64,000 nt of DNA. Origin: Flavobacterium sp. HJ-32-4 (GTDB lineage Bacteria; Bacteroidota; Bacteroidia; Flavobacteriales; Flavobacteriaceae). Both the position numbers and the translations under genes were made by a program. Numbering within the stretch: the first letter of the stretch is position 1; each line of letters starts with the position of its first letter. The stretch lies in contig NZ_CP092832.1 of the NCBI RefSeq assembly GCF_022532105.1, positions 2,013,001 to 2,077,000 of the forward strand, read 5' to 3'. Shown here piece after piece: positions 34,480 through 43,400 of the stretch. Under the pieces are notes generated by a model. It was not told the origin of the DNA, ran no database searches, and worked only from the letters and a program-made list of their open reading frames with translations.

Positions 34480-35043
34480 TTAATCCCTGAACTCCACGCC
34501 CAAAAATCCTGTCGCGTATCTGACGTGTATCGTGTCACCGTGCGACTTCGAATACAGGTCGGGGGTTGGGGTCAAACGGCGTTTTGCATGCAAGGCCGTT
34601 AAATCTTCTTTGTCGAGTATGTCTGAGCCGCCAAAGGCCAAATAGATGTGATTTTCACCATCCCGGGTGATGGTAAACGTCCTGTGATAGCTTGTTTTGC
34701 CAAAATGCGTGTTCATGGCTAAAAGGACGTCATCTGCCACGCCTTTGCAGTACCAGGTAAGGAGTAAAATCAAAAAACCTACATTGACGAAGCTCTGGAC
34801 GTCGAGTACGCGCTTTCTGTACGCCACTATTGAAAACAGTAACAGGACGAATAGGTAGACACCAACAGCATAATAAAAGCTTTGATCTTCGAAGGCGTTT
34901 TTTACCGACAAAGAGTAGCGATCCAAATCAGGTCTGAGGACTTCCATCCGGACGAACATAACAACAAGTAAAATGCCCGCAACGGCAAACCTGATCTTCT
35001 GCTCTTTGAGCCAATTGACGACAGCTGTTCTATAGCGCTTCAT
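34480..35043 (-). CDS. Membrane protein of unknown function with C-terminal soluble domain
   Basis: The 187-residue product has an N-terminal basic stretch, a helix (RFAVAGILLVVMFVRMEVL), two further helices (AVGVYLFVLLLFSIVAYR and VNVGFLILLLTWYCKG) and a soluble tail with YHRTFTITRDGENHIYLAFG and VRYATGFLGVEFRD. No family recognised. It is a single-gene unit of the island with promoter motif D upstream. Confidence 0.6.
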   Translation of the reverse strand: MKRYRTAVVNWLKEQKIRFAVAGILLVVMFVRMEVLRPDLDRYSLSVKNAFEDQSFYYAVGVYLFVLLLFSIVAYRKRVLDVQSFVNVGFLILLLTWYCKGVADDVLLAMNTHFGKTSYHRTFTITRDGENHIYLAFGGSDILDKEDLTALHAKRRLTPTPDLYSKSHGDTIHVRYATGFLGVEFRD

Positions 35044-35119
35044 TACATGGAGTTTCTGTTAACGTTTCGCGGTTCACCGTATATTCTGGTGGTTGTAACG
35101 CTGTACGTTGCGATAGGGG

Positions 35120-35156
35120 TGAAAGTACAAAAAAACTACAGAACGCAATCATAACC
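35120..35156 (-). promoter_or_regulatory. Recurrent island promoter/leader motif, copy D
   Basis: On the minus strand GGTTATGATTGCGTTCTG is followed by TAGTTTTTTTGTACTTTCA. GTTATGATTGC is shared with copy B and TTGCGTT with copy C. It serves the gene starting at 35043. Confidence 0.6.
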
Positions 35157-35182
35157 GTAACCGACAGATTGCGGTAACCGGT
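35154..35182. repeat. Imperfect palindrome just after the DUF3885 gene stop
   Basis: ACCGTAACCG (35154-35163) and CGGTAACCGGT (35172-35182) form an imperfect inverted repeat with an 8-bp centre. It begins 1 bp beyond the stop codon of the 35184-35696 gene and has no T-run, so it is not an ordinary terminator. It could be a recombination or processing site. Confidence 0.45.
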
Positions 35183-35183
35183 G

Positions 35184-35696
35184 TTAGAAGCCATTGGTCA
35201 GACAGCCTCGGTCATCATACATATAAAATGCTTTGTCATTGTGACAATCGAAAAAATAAATGCGTTGATCCACACTAGGTTTGAATCCCATTTCTGTATT
35301 TGCAATTGCCCTTAAGATAGTCTGAAACGGCAGATTCAAGTAGGGCGCCTTATAGATGAAGATTTCAAATCCCTTCATCGTAATGTGTTCTTCCATTTCG
35401 CAGTTTGACAGTGTGTGATGCAGAAATTGGTTTTCAGCGCCAAATGCGCTTGGTTCCTGAAATTCATAAATCAGAATCCGCAATTCACCTGACCCTGTGC
35501 CAAACAATTTTTTAAAAATTTCGATCGCTTTCTGGGTTGCAACTTCCACACGCTCAGCCGTTCCGTTTTCAAGTGCACCTCCAAGCTCATGTCTTTGTTT
35601 GAATAGGGAATGAAGCACGTGGATATTTTCAACGTCAGTGGCCAGGAGAGAACCTCCGAGACCATTTAAATACGTTTCCAGATAGGTATTTAACAT
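35184..35696 (-). CDS. DUF3885-like protein
   Basis: The 170-residue product starts MLNTYLETYLNGLGGSLLAT and ends with RIYFFDCHNDKAFYMYDDRG, the YDDRG being characteristic of DUF3885. It is soluble with no signal peptide. DUF3885 genes often stand alone or near polymorphic-toxin/immunity genes; no toxin is visible here. The promoter motif at 35783-35820 and a leader repeat (35726-35771) precede it. Confidence 0.65.
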   Translation of the reverse strand: MLNTYLETYLNGLGGSLLATDVENIHVLHSLFKQRHELGGALENGTAERVEVATQKAIEIFKKLFGTGSGELRILIYEFQEPSAFGAENQFLHHTLSNCEMEEHITMKGFEIFIYKAPYLNLPFQTILRAIANTEMGFKPSVDQRIYFFDCHNDKAFYMYDDRGCLTNGF

Positions 35697-35782
35697 ATAG
35701 TTTTCAGCGCTGCGCTTCCGATGGCTTGGAACATTTCAAGAGTCGGTCGCAGGTTATTGATTACGAACCCGTCAGAAAGGGT

Positions 35783-35820
35783 TGAAAGTACAAAAAAAGA
35801 CCAAACGCAACAGCGTTAAC
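35783..35820 (-). promoter_or_regulatory. Recurrent island promoter/leader motif, copy C
   Basis: On the minus strand GTTAACGCTGTTGCGTTTGG, then TCTTTTTTTGTACTTTCA. It lies 87 bp before the start of the DUF3885-like gene. Confidence 0.6.
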
Positions 35821-35853
35821 CATCGCACGGTATCGGCAGCTTTTTGTCAAACT

Positions 35854-36267
35854 TTAGTCTGTATTAAAAGTAAGACGCTTCCAAAATTTATAGACAGTTG
35901 GCCTTTCATTGGAGTCTAGTAAAACTATTTTTTTTGAATTTCTTTCCCGGATTCTCAATACTAACGAATCCTGATCTTTTGTCATAACCAAATACTCGCC
36001 CATAATCTTTTTAGATTCGTGTGTTTTATAGATGGAGTCGACAATTACATATTCGAATATTTGATCGGAGTCGAACTGCATATTTTTAAAGAAAGCTATT
36101 TTATTCCCTCGAATGCTTAATCCATTTACCGTATCTGACGCGTTTAGCCACTCGCCTTCGCCAATTCCTGGATTCATGCTTACCTGGGTTCGTTTCTCGA
36201 TTTTCTGCTCGCAACCGATAAACAGCATTGCAATTAGAGCGAGAAGATAGAAGTAAAGCGATTTCAT
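35854..36267 (-). CDS. Hypothetical lipoprotein
   Basis: The 137-residue product has lipoprotein signal MKSLYFYLLALIAMLFIGC and a beta-rich, lipocalin-like body (SMNPGIGEGEWLNASDTVNG, FFKNMQFDSDQIFEY, GEYLVMTKDQDSLVLRI, PTVYKFWKRL). No family recognised with confidence. It is bounded by the two leader-repeat copies, so it may have been gained or duplicated as one unit. The gene is AT-rich. Confidence 0.6.
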   Translation of the reverse strand: MKSLYFYLLALIAMLFIGCEQKIEKRTQVSMNPGIGEGEWLNASDTVNGLSIRGNKIAFFKNMQFDSDQIFEYVIVDSIYKTHESKKIMGEYLVMTKDQDSLVLRIRERNSKKIVLLDSNERPTVYKFWKRLTFNTD

Positions 36268-36354
36268 ATCTAGGCTATGTTAGTTGAAGATTGCCTGGAC
36301 CATTTCAAGAGTCGGTCGCAGGTTGATTAGGAACCGGGTCGTCGGTGCCAGCGA

Positions 36355-36389
36355 TGAAAGTACAAAAAAGACGGAAATGCAATCATAAC
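36355..36389 (-). promoter_or_regulatory. Recurrent island promoter/leader motif, copy B
   Basis: On the minus strand AGTTATGATTGCATTTCC, then GTCTTTTTTGTACTTTCA. It lies 88 bp before the lipoprotein start at 36267 and shares GTTATGATTGC with copy D. Confidence 0.6.
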
Positions 36390-36435
36390 TTTACCCAACA
36401 ATAGCGCGTATCCGCTCTTAGCCGCACCGTAAAAT

Positions 36436-36918
36436 TTAATTGTATTTCGTCACAATTCGATTTAATCTCTTTGATGTAAACATAACGATACCCATAAACA
36501 GGAATACCGAGCCACCTACTAAAAACAAAACAAATAAGTCTCGGATAAAATAGCCGGGAATACGGTCTACCATAATCCAATTCAAAAGACCAATTCGAAT
36601 GAGTAAAAGGATAAGAAGGAGTACAACTATACTATTGAAAATCGAATACTTTCTTTTAATGCATACAAACAGCGACACAATGAAAGCGAACAATATTGCT
36701 GTCAGATTGGTTAGCCCCATAACCAAGGTAAAATGTGCTATATCCGCTGTTGTATATCCATATTTTGAAGTGCTCTTCACAAAATTTGAAATGCCATCTC
36801 GCTTTACTAAGTCGAAAAGATCGAGATAATATAGCCCCAGGAATTTTTGAAATGAAAAAATAAAAAAAAGTGTCCCTATCGAATGAAATACTAGTAGAGG
36901 TGGGTTTAATTTTTTCAT
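36436..36918 (-). CDS. Four-helix membrane protein, unknown
   Basis: From ATG 36918 the product is 160 residues: MKKLNPPLLVFHSIGTLFFI with helices at about residues 8-25, 60-80, 90-108 and 125-145 and a basic tail KRLNRIVTKYN. No family recognised. After its stop lies CAACAATAGCGCGTATCCGC (36397 on), which resembles the 30568-30602 repeat. Confidence 0.6.
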   Translation of the reverse strand: MKKLNPPLLVFHSIGTLFFIFSFQKFLGLYYLDLFDLVKRDGISNFVKSTSKYGYTTADIAHFTLVMGLTNLTAILFAFIVSLFVCIKRKYSIFNSIVVLLLILLLIRIGLLNWIMVDRIPGYFIRDLFVLFLVGGSVFLFMGIVMFTSKRLNRIVTKYN

Positions 36919-36997
36919 GTGAGACAAATTTTAGATGTAATACCGGTAAAGTTCGCGGGCTTTGGGTCGGAATTTCGAAATCGGACTTTTCCAAAGC

Positions 36998-37023
36998 GAA
37001 AATAAAAAAAGACAGAACGTAAA
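36998..37023 (-). promoter_or_regulatory. Recurrent island promoter/leader motif, copy A (divergent)
   Basis: On the minus strand GTTTACGTTCTGTC is followed by TTTTTTTATTTTCG, matching copy D (TTGCGTTCTGTAG, TTTTTTTGTACTTTC) with substitutions. It is 80 bp before the start at 36918. Confidence 0.4.
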
Positions 37024-37093
37024 CGCACGCTGAACCGACGGATGGACAACGTATTCACTGTTAAGTGTGGTTGTAATTTGAGGATACAGTTCT

Positions 37094-37423
37094 CTATCGG
37101 CGGTCCTTTGCGATAAATCGATCATAGAATTCCCCGGTTCCCTTCGCATCCAGTCGTCCCACCAGGGTGGTGACGGAACTCTTCGACAGTTCGAGATTGG
37201 GCCGCAAGGAATAATGTTCCCTCGCTCCGATAGGCAATAAGGTATCGTCTACAACTTCCTGGTTAAGGTCCGCTATTTCCATCAAGAGTTTTGCTAACGA
37301 CCGGAGCCCTTTGGGATCTCCGTGAATTAGTACGTCGTCGCCGTCACTCTCATCTTTTCCTTTATAAAAAAAGATGTCGAGATGTCCTTCAATTTCGTTG
37401 CCTTTGAGATGCTTGTACGCCAT
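37094..37423 (-). CDS. Imm32-like immunity family protein
   Basis: The 109-residue soluble product has KGNEIEGHLDIFFYKGKDES and VLIHGDPKGLRSLAKLLMEI, similar to the Imm32 immunity domain (HGDPEGL-type motif). It would neutralise a cognate polymorphic toxin, but no toxin gene is present in the window, so it would be an orphan. The family call is from memory of the motif and is moderate. Confidence 0.5.
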   Translation of the reverse strand: MAYKHLKGNEIEGHLDIFFYKGKDESDGDDVLIHGDPKGLRSLAKLLMEIADLNQEVVDDTLLPIGAREHYSLRPNLELSKSSVTTLVGRLDAKGTGEFYDRFIAKDRR

Positions 37424-37607
37424 TTATTTTAGGGGTTTGTTGAGGGATATGATAGTATGATGGTTTTGGGCTTTTCCACCAGAGGTCCGCCCCTGTCGGC
37501 AATAGCCTGTTTTCAAGTTTATTCTGTTTCCTTACTTCAATGCAAACGATTTTTCATCTAATAGGCACCCAGCGATTGCGGCGAACTGCCATTACACAAG
37601 TTGTCAT

Positions 37608-37964
37608 TTAATGTATCATCTTAAAACCGGCTCTTCGGATTTCAACCGTGTCGACCACCTGCTTTGTCAGGTCTACCGAGAATTGGTTTGGATTTTCTTG
37701 TAAGTACCGCATACGAAAATACCGCCCTTTATAACGTTCATAATTGTCAGGGCATCTGCATCCACCGTTTTTATATAGAACACTATCCACGTAATAGGCA
37801 AATTGCGCCTCAGACGTTTTGGCGAATCGTTTACAATACATAAAACGGCAGATAGTTTCAACTCCTTCTTTGTCAATTTTTTCTTTTGTTTGATACCCGC
37901 GCACGCAAATACTGATAAGACCGGCAACCATCAGTAGCAATAGTATTTTCGATAGGTTTTTCAT
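37608..37964 (-). CDS. Hypothetical small exported protein
   Basis: The 118-residue product starts MKNLSKILLLLMVAGLISIC, a signal peptide or anchor, then a Cys-bearing soluble part (CRFMYCKRFAK, NGGCRCPDNYERYKGRYFRM). No family recognised. About 180 bp separate it from the next gene on each side. Confidence 0.55.
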   Translation of the reverse strand: MKNLSKILLLLMVAGLISICVRGYQTKEKIDKEGVETICRFMYCKRFAKTSEAQFAYYVDSVLYKNGGCRCPDNYERYKGRYFRMRYLQENPNQFSVDLTKQVVDTVEIRRAGFKMIH

Positions 37965-38140
37965 CTGTGATTTGTTCGCAGTTCGTAATGTCGTACAATG
38001 TGTATCCAGCAGTTTCGGTTTGTTGGAATTGGAACGATGTATTCGTTACAACCGCAACGAATGTATCAAAATGATTTTGTCATACAATAAGCGACCGAAT
38101 ATCTACGTACTCAGGTTACACTGATCTTTCATTTAGCATG

Positions 38141-38443
38141 CTATACAAACCATTTCCAGAAACTAATGAAAATGCTTAAAACACCAATAAGGAGAAGTAA
38201 AAAAGCGACGACCCTGATTTTGAGGGGTTCGAACGCGAAATAGGAAATGAAAAGGAAAGCACCTGATAGGGCACTTCCAATCCAATAATAATACTTAAAC
38301 ATATAAACGAGTTCTATGAGTCCAAATAAGAGCCTGGTTTTTCCGTCAGAATTTATATAGGTTTCGGCCAGCTCTACATTCACCTTCACCGTGAGGTAAA
38401 GTACCATCAAGCTGATTATTATTGAGAGAGCTGAATATTTCAT
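38141..38443 (-). CDS. Small three-helix membrane protein, unknown
   Basis: From ATG 38443 the product is 100 residues: MKYSALSIIISLMVLYLTVK, then YYYWIGSALSGAFLFISYFA and VVAFLLLLIGVLSIFISFWK, three hydrophobic helices. A TATATTTG box on the minus strand (38477-38470) lies 27 bp upstream and is a good -7 element. It is the rightmost gene of the island. Confidence 0.6.
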   Translation of the reverse strand: MKYSALSIIISLMVLYLTVKVNVELAETYINSDGKTRLLFGLIELVYMFKYYYWIGSALSGAFLFISYFAFEPLKIRVVAFLLLLIGVLSIFISFWKWFV

Positions 38444-38529
38444 GGACTCGTTTTTCGATGGTGCCAACTTTCAAATATACGAAACCCAGTGGCGCTAAGC
38501 CAAGCCTTGTAGGGTCAAGGATCTAAATC

Positions 38530-38800
38530 CAAATAAAGTTCAGGGTTCATAGTTGATAGTGGAAAGTGGAGAGGGGAGAGAGGTGAGGAGAGAGAGGATA
38601 GAACTCCTTCTCCTGAACTTCCGATCTTCCGAACTCCCGATCTAAAGTTGATAGTTCATGGTTCATGGTTCATAGTGGAAAGCAGAGAGAGGAGAGAAGT
38701 AAGAGATAAGGGAGAAAGAGCTACACAAATTTCCGATGTCCCAACTCCTAACTTCCGATCTTCCGAACTTCCCAACTTCAAACTCCTTCTATATCGATTT
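38530..38800. repeat. Low-complexity duplicated stretch (GTTCATGGTTCAT / CTTCCGATCTTCC words)
   Basis: Two related blocks follow each other. Each has AGTTGATAGT or GTTCATGGTTCATAGTGGAAAG, then a purine-rich GGAGAGAGG tract, then a pyrimidine-rich AACTTCCGATCTTCCGAACT (38610-38642 and 38749-38785). No coding potential. Together with 38801-38946 it fills the 500-bp gap before the permease gene. The style matches the AGTAGGCAGT words at 316-508. Confidence 0.75.
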
Positions 38801-38946
38801 CGTAAAAAAATCCACCCCTCCATATTGCTTGTCCCACCCAGAAAATGGATATTTATGAAATTTTATGCCCGCATTTTCGCTTCTGTATCATTTTTAGGTC
38901 GAAATTCGGGGAAATTGTTAACCTATAACCAACAAAAACCATTATT

Positions 38947-40383
38947 ATGAGTGAAAACACACAGACACGCTGGGGACAGTTTATCCCGCTGGTCACCGTC
39001 TTCTTCTTCTGGGGATTCGTAGCGGCCAGTAACGACATCCTGATCCCCGTGTTCAAAAAGGCGTTTGACCTTTCCCAAACCGAAAGCCAATTGGTGTCGA
39101 TGGCCTTCTATGTCGCCTACACCGTCGGATCACTGCTGTACCTCCTCATTTCCTACCTGGCAAAAGGGGATATCATCAACCGGATTGGATACAAAAACGG
39201 ACTCGCACTCGGACTCGGGATCTCGGCCTTCGGAACGCTGCTCTTTTATCCGGCCGCCAATAACGGGTCGTTTCCGTTGATGTTGTCCGGACTCTTTATC
39301 GTCGGACTCGGGTTCTCCCTCCAGCAAACGGTCGCCAACCCACTCGCCATCGCACTCGGGCCCATCACCACGGGTTCACAGCGCCTCACCATGGCCGGCG
39401 GTATCAACAACCTCGGTACCACCATCGGGCCGCTGATCGTCAGCTACGCCCTCTTCGGGTCGCCACAGGCCGCCACCGATAGCGTCAGCATTGAAAGCGT
39501 CAAAATACCGTATCTGTGTCTCGGCGCCGCCTTCCTGCTCGTCGCCGTGTTCCTTAAATTCTCCTCCCTTCCCAATAAACCCGCCGTTGACGATGTCATC
39601 GAAGATGTCGTATCGCCTTCCCGCCGTACGTCGGCCCTCCAATACCCGCAGTTGCTCATGGGTATGCTCGCCATCTTCCTCTACGTAGGTGTCGAAGTGT
39701 CTACCGCCAGTAACCTGCCCGCCTACATGGAAAACAGCCTCGGCTTCGCTACCAACGAAATCGCACCTTACATCTCCCTCTACTGGGCCAGCCTCATGAT
39801 CGGCCGTTGGACAGGTGCCGTAGAAGCCTTCAACGCCAGCGCCGCCACCGAGAAACTCCTTAAGATAGTCGCGCCGTATCTGGCCTTCGGCGTATTCCTG
39901 CTCGTCAACAAAATCGCCGGGCACTCCCTGCAACCGTTTTACGTCTACGCCGCTATCATCCTTGTGCTCGTAGGCGCCGACTTCGCCAGCAAAGGCAATC
40001 CAGCCCGCATGCTGCTTCTGTTCGCCCTCCTCGGCATCGTCGCACTCGGCATCGGTATGGCCACCAACGGCATGGTCAGCGTTTACGCCTTCACCAGCGT
40101 CGGCCTCTTCTGCAGCACCCTGTGGCCGTGTATCTTTACATTGGCGATCAGCGGACTCGGCAAACAAACCAACCAGGGCAGTAACTTCCTCATCATGATG
40201 ATCATGGGCGGAGGCATCGTCAGCGTCATCCAGGGCACCGTAGCCGATAACACCAACATCCATTTCAGCTACATCGTCGGCATCGTCTGCTTCGCCTACC
40301 TCGCGTTCTACGCCTGGCGCGTTGCCGGCATCCTGCGTGCACAAGGCATCAACTTCGATAAGAAAGTATCCGGCGGACATTAA
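38947..40383 (+). CDS. MFS sugar permease, FHS family (fucose/glucose/galactose:H+ symporter type)
   Basis: The 478-residue product has twelve predicted helices and the FHS pattern: FFFWGFVAASNDILIPVFKK near the start, SLQQTVANPLAIALG in helix 5, and AGGINNLGTTIGPLIVSYAL. These resemble glucose/galactose permeases of Bacteroidota. It would import a monosaccharide into the cytosol, possibly glucose freed by the PUL enzymes, but it lies 18 kb from that locus. No signal for regulation is obvious upstream. A bidirectional terminator follows. Confidence 0.88.
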   Translation: MSENTQTRWGQFIPLVTVFFFWGFVAASNDILIPVFKKAFDLSQTESQLVSMAFYVAYTVGSLLYLLISYLAKGDIINRIGYKNGLALGLGISAFGTLLFYPAANNGSFPLMLSGLFIVGLGFSLQQTVANPLAIALGPITTGSQRLTMAGGINNLGTTIGPLIVSYALFGSPQAATDSVSIESVKIPYLCLGAAFLLVAVFLKFSSLPNKPAVDDVIEDVVSPSRRTSALQYPQLLMGMLAIFLYVGVEVSTASNLPAYMENSLGFATNEIAPYISLYWASLMIGRWTGAVEAFNASAATEKLLKIVAPYLAFGVFLLVNKIAGHSLQPFYVYAAIILVLVGADFASKGNPARMLLLFALLGIVALGIGMATNGMVSVYAFTSVGLFCSTLWPCIFTLAISGLGKQTNQGSNFLIMMIMGGGIVSVIQGTVADNTNIHFSYIVGIVCFAYLAFYAWRVAGILRAQGINFDKKVSGGH

Positions 40384-40396
40384 TCCCGTCACCCAC

Positions 40397-40443
40397 TAAA
40401 AAACCGAAGGGCTGTCTCGTTTTGAGACAGCCCTTCTTCTTTT
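40397..40443. terminator. Bidirectional terminator between convergent genes
   Basis: AAGGGCTGTCTC (40407-40418), loop GTTTT, GAGACAGCCCTT (40424-40435), then CTTCTTTT on the plus strand. On the minus strand the same 12-bp stem is followed by CGGTTTTTT. It serves the permease and the large T9SS gene. Confidence 0.85.
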
Positions 40444-40459
40444 GGGGTTGGAATGCAGA

Positions 40460-43400
40460 TTACTTCTTAATCACTTTTCGGCTTTCCACCGCATTCTCCG
40501 TTTGTATCCGAACAATGTATTGTCCGGCCGCCAGAGAAGAAAGATCCGTATGTATAGAACGTCCTGAGCCGTCTTTAGAAAGAATACGCTGCCCCAGCAG
40601 GTTAAACACCTCGATCGAACGGATGTCCTCCGAAGCCTCCACCGTCAATTGGCTGCCCACCGGGTTCGGATAGCAACGAACACGAACCACGTCCGGCGTA
40701 GTCACACCCAATTCCGACTCCACCCGGAAGTCATCCACACCCAGTCCATACGAGCTGAAACCACTCGATGTGACACCCTGTACGATAATATACACCTCAG
40801 GTGCACCCAAATAGGCGTCAGGTATAGGCACGAGGTAGTTATAAAACCCACTGCCCGAAACGACCGGCTCGGCTCCTGTATACGAATACTGTTCGTACAG
40901 CAGTTCGGCCGAGTCTATCGCCGGTGAAGTACTGACGTATATACGGTATACATCGTCCGGGTCCGCATTCTGGTGGCGGTGCAAATACATGTTCGCCCGT
41001 ACAGAGGCGCTCACCCCCGCCAGGCTGAACGGCATCGAAACCAACAGGGCGTCAGAGTTCGTATAACCCTTATAAACAATGTGATCACCCGATGCACTCG
41101 TCTCGATATCACCGTGAGGTACCGTCCAAACCGCCCAAGGCTCCGTTCCGTTAAGCACCTCCGTCGACCAGCAAATCGGTAGGCCCTCCTCAGCAGCCGC
41201 CTCAAAACCCTCGGTTTCCAAAGAAGCAAACGGGGCAGGCTCACACAAGGTATCAAACGCCTCCGGTCCGATCCACTCACCAAACGCACCACCACTACAA
41301 ACCGAACGGATCCAGACAAAATACCGCGTCGAATCATTCAGTCCCGAAAGCGTCACCGACGTCGTCGTAGGCGTCAACGCATTCGGCAATGTAGCCGGAT
41401 TGGCATTCGGATCCGTAGACCACACCACCTCCCATGAAGCCTCCGAGCCATTAGATCCCCATGCCATTTCCGCCGTAGTCGTCGTTTGTCCCTCAATCAC
41501 AATATCACTTACATCCGGACAGGCCGGTGCCACCTCCCAACGGATGTCCTCAAGATAAGCCGCCGACCAGAAATTCGGTCCCACGAGGCGGATACCCACA
41601 TAATGGTCCGTTCCCGTATAAACCGTAAAATCGACCGTATGTTGCTCCCAATCCGCATCCAGCGCTACTTCATCCAGCGGCTGGAAAACCGCCTGGTCCG
41701 TACTGTTATCAAGCGTACCCACCTGCAGCGTGATACCCGGGTCACCAAATCCCTTGAACCGCAGGCGATGTGTGCCGCTTCCCATAGTAGAAAGGTTAGG
41801 CGATACCAGGATGATATCGTTGAAATCGGTATCGGCATTGGCATTCGTCAGCATGACCGCATTCGGCGCAGAAAAGATCGGCCCCCACGGGTATGTTTGA
41901 ACCTCACCCGAATTCGAAGGTCCGCGCACAATCGACGTCCAGCAATCCGGCAACGCAGGCGCCTCCACTCCGTCAAAGGTTTCAAAGAATTCAGAAACAG
42001 CGTCGCAGTCCGTTCGGAAGGCCAGCGGCCCAATCCACGCTCCATAGTCATTGCCCGCACAAAGCGAACGCACCCAAACATTATATGGCGTATTGGTCAG
42101 CAGTCCGCTCACCGTAGCCTCCAAAGCATCCACCGTTTGCGGTGTGGCACCACTCGGATCCAAAACCGTTATGTCGGTCACGGCAACCTGCCACTGTGCT
42201 TCGTCTCCATTTGATGCCCACGTGAAACTGGCGCTATTCGGTGTCACGGCTGTTGTAGCAACGTCAATCACATCCGGACAGCTCGGCGTGACTTCCCATC
42301 GCACGTCGTCGATATACACATCGGAAAAACTCGATCCCGTCATACGGAAGACGATATACGCGTCCGGACCGGTATAGCCCGCAAAGTCAACGGTATATTC
42401 CGAAGCGATGCTGCTAAGCGTTACTGATTCAACCGACGTAAACGTGGCGCCCGCGTAAGTACCGTCAACCGTGCCGATCTCAATGTCGGCGCCGAAGCCC
42501 TTGGCCCAGAATTTCAGTCGGTGTGTACCGTCCCCCACATTAGAAAGACGGGGCGATACCAGCGCGATCAGGTTTTGGTTCAGGTTAGTAGAACCCGAGC
42601 TAAGGCCGACAGCATTAGGGGACGAATGGACATCACCCCACGTAATCGTTTGCACCTGGGCAAAATCAGACACCGACGGCCCACTCATAAGCGATGACCA
42701 GCACGTCGGAAGCGCATAGTCTACAGCGCTGTCGAAATTTTCGAAAAAGCTGGTGATGGCCGCACACGAAGTCGTAAAGTGGTACGGTCCGATCCAGGCC
42801 CCATAGTCGTTTCCGGCACAAACCGAACGCACCCAGTAGGTGTAGGCCGTGTTCGGTGACAATCCCGATACGGTCACATCAGGGCTGTCAGCAGCCGGAA
42901 CAACGGTAGCGGTTGCAGGATCATCGATAGGATCAGATGCATACGCCACCTGCCAGTTCGTTTCGGTTCCGCCCGGTGACCAACTGAGCGACACAGCCGT
43001 GTCAGACAGCGCAGTAAGGGTGATGTCCGTTACGTCCGGGCACGTCGGGTTCACTTCCCAACGGATATCATCCAACAGCGCATATTGGTAAAAAGCCGTT
43101 GCCGCCACCCGGATCGCCACATACGTATCCGTTCCCGTATACGACGTGAAATCCACAGCATAGCCTTGCGCCTGGTCGGTAAGGTCAATCGATTCGATAG
43201 GATTGAAAACACCCGTTTGGGTGCTGTTGTCAAGGGTACCAACTTCCAGCGGTGCAGTGCCGCGTGCCCAGAATTTCAGGCGATGCGTGCCCGCCGACAG
43301 CGTTGATACGTTCGGTGATACCAGAATGATATCAAAGTCACCCGACGATTCGCCGCTGTTGATCTCTAGGAAGTTCGGGGCAGAATGAACCGTCGTCCAG

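Larger units (their letters stand above)
35726..36334. repeat. Direct repeat in two gene leaders (35726-35771 and 36294-36334)
   Basis: TTTCAAGAGTCGGTCGCA and its surroundings (CTTGGAACATTTC or CCTGGACCATTTC before, GGTT and GAACC after) occur 569 bp apart. Each copy lies in the untranslated leader of a minus-strand gene, between promoter motif and start codon. The unit between the copies contains the lipoprotein gene 35854-36267. Confidence 0.85.

Noticed and set aside
33409..36429. Classical integron attC sites
   Set aside because: I looked for paired RYYYAAC/GTRRRRY-type boxes in the intergenic stretches; only loose matches (GTTAAC, GGTAACC) were found, so the cassette idea rests on the repeated promoter, leader and tail elements instead.
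39376..40392. 338-codon minus-strand frame opposite the sugar permease
   Set aside because: Asp/Glu/Gly/His-rich antisense of a GC-rich membrane protein gene; the plus-strand MFS protein is unmistakable.
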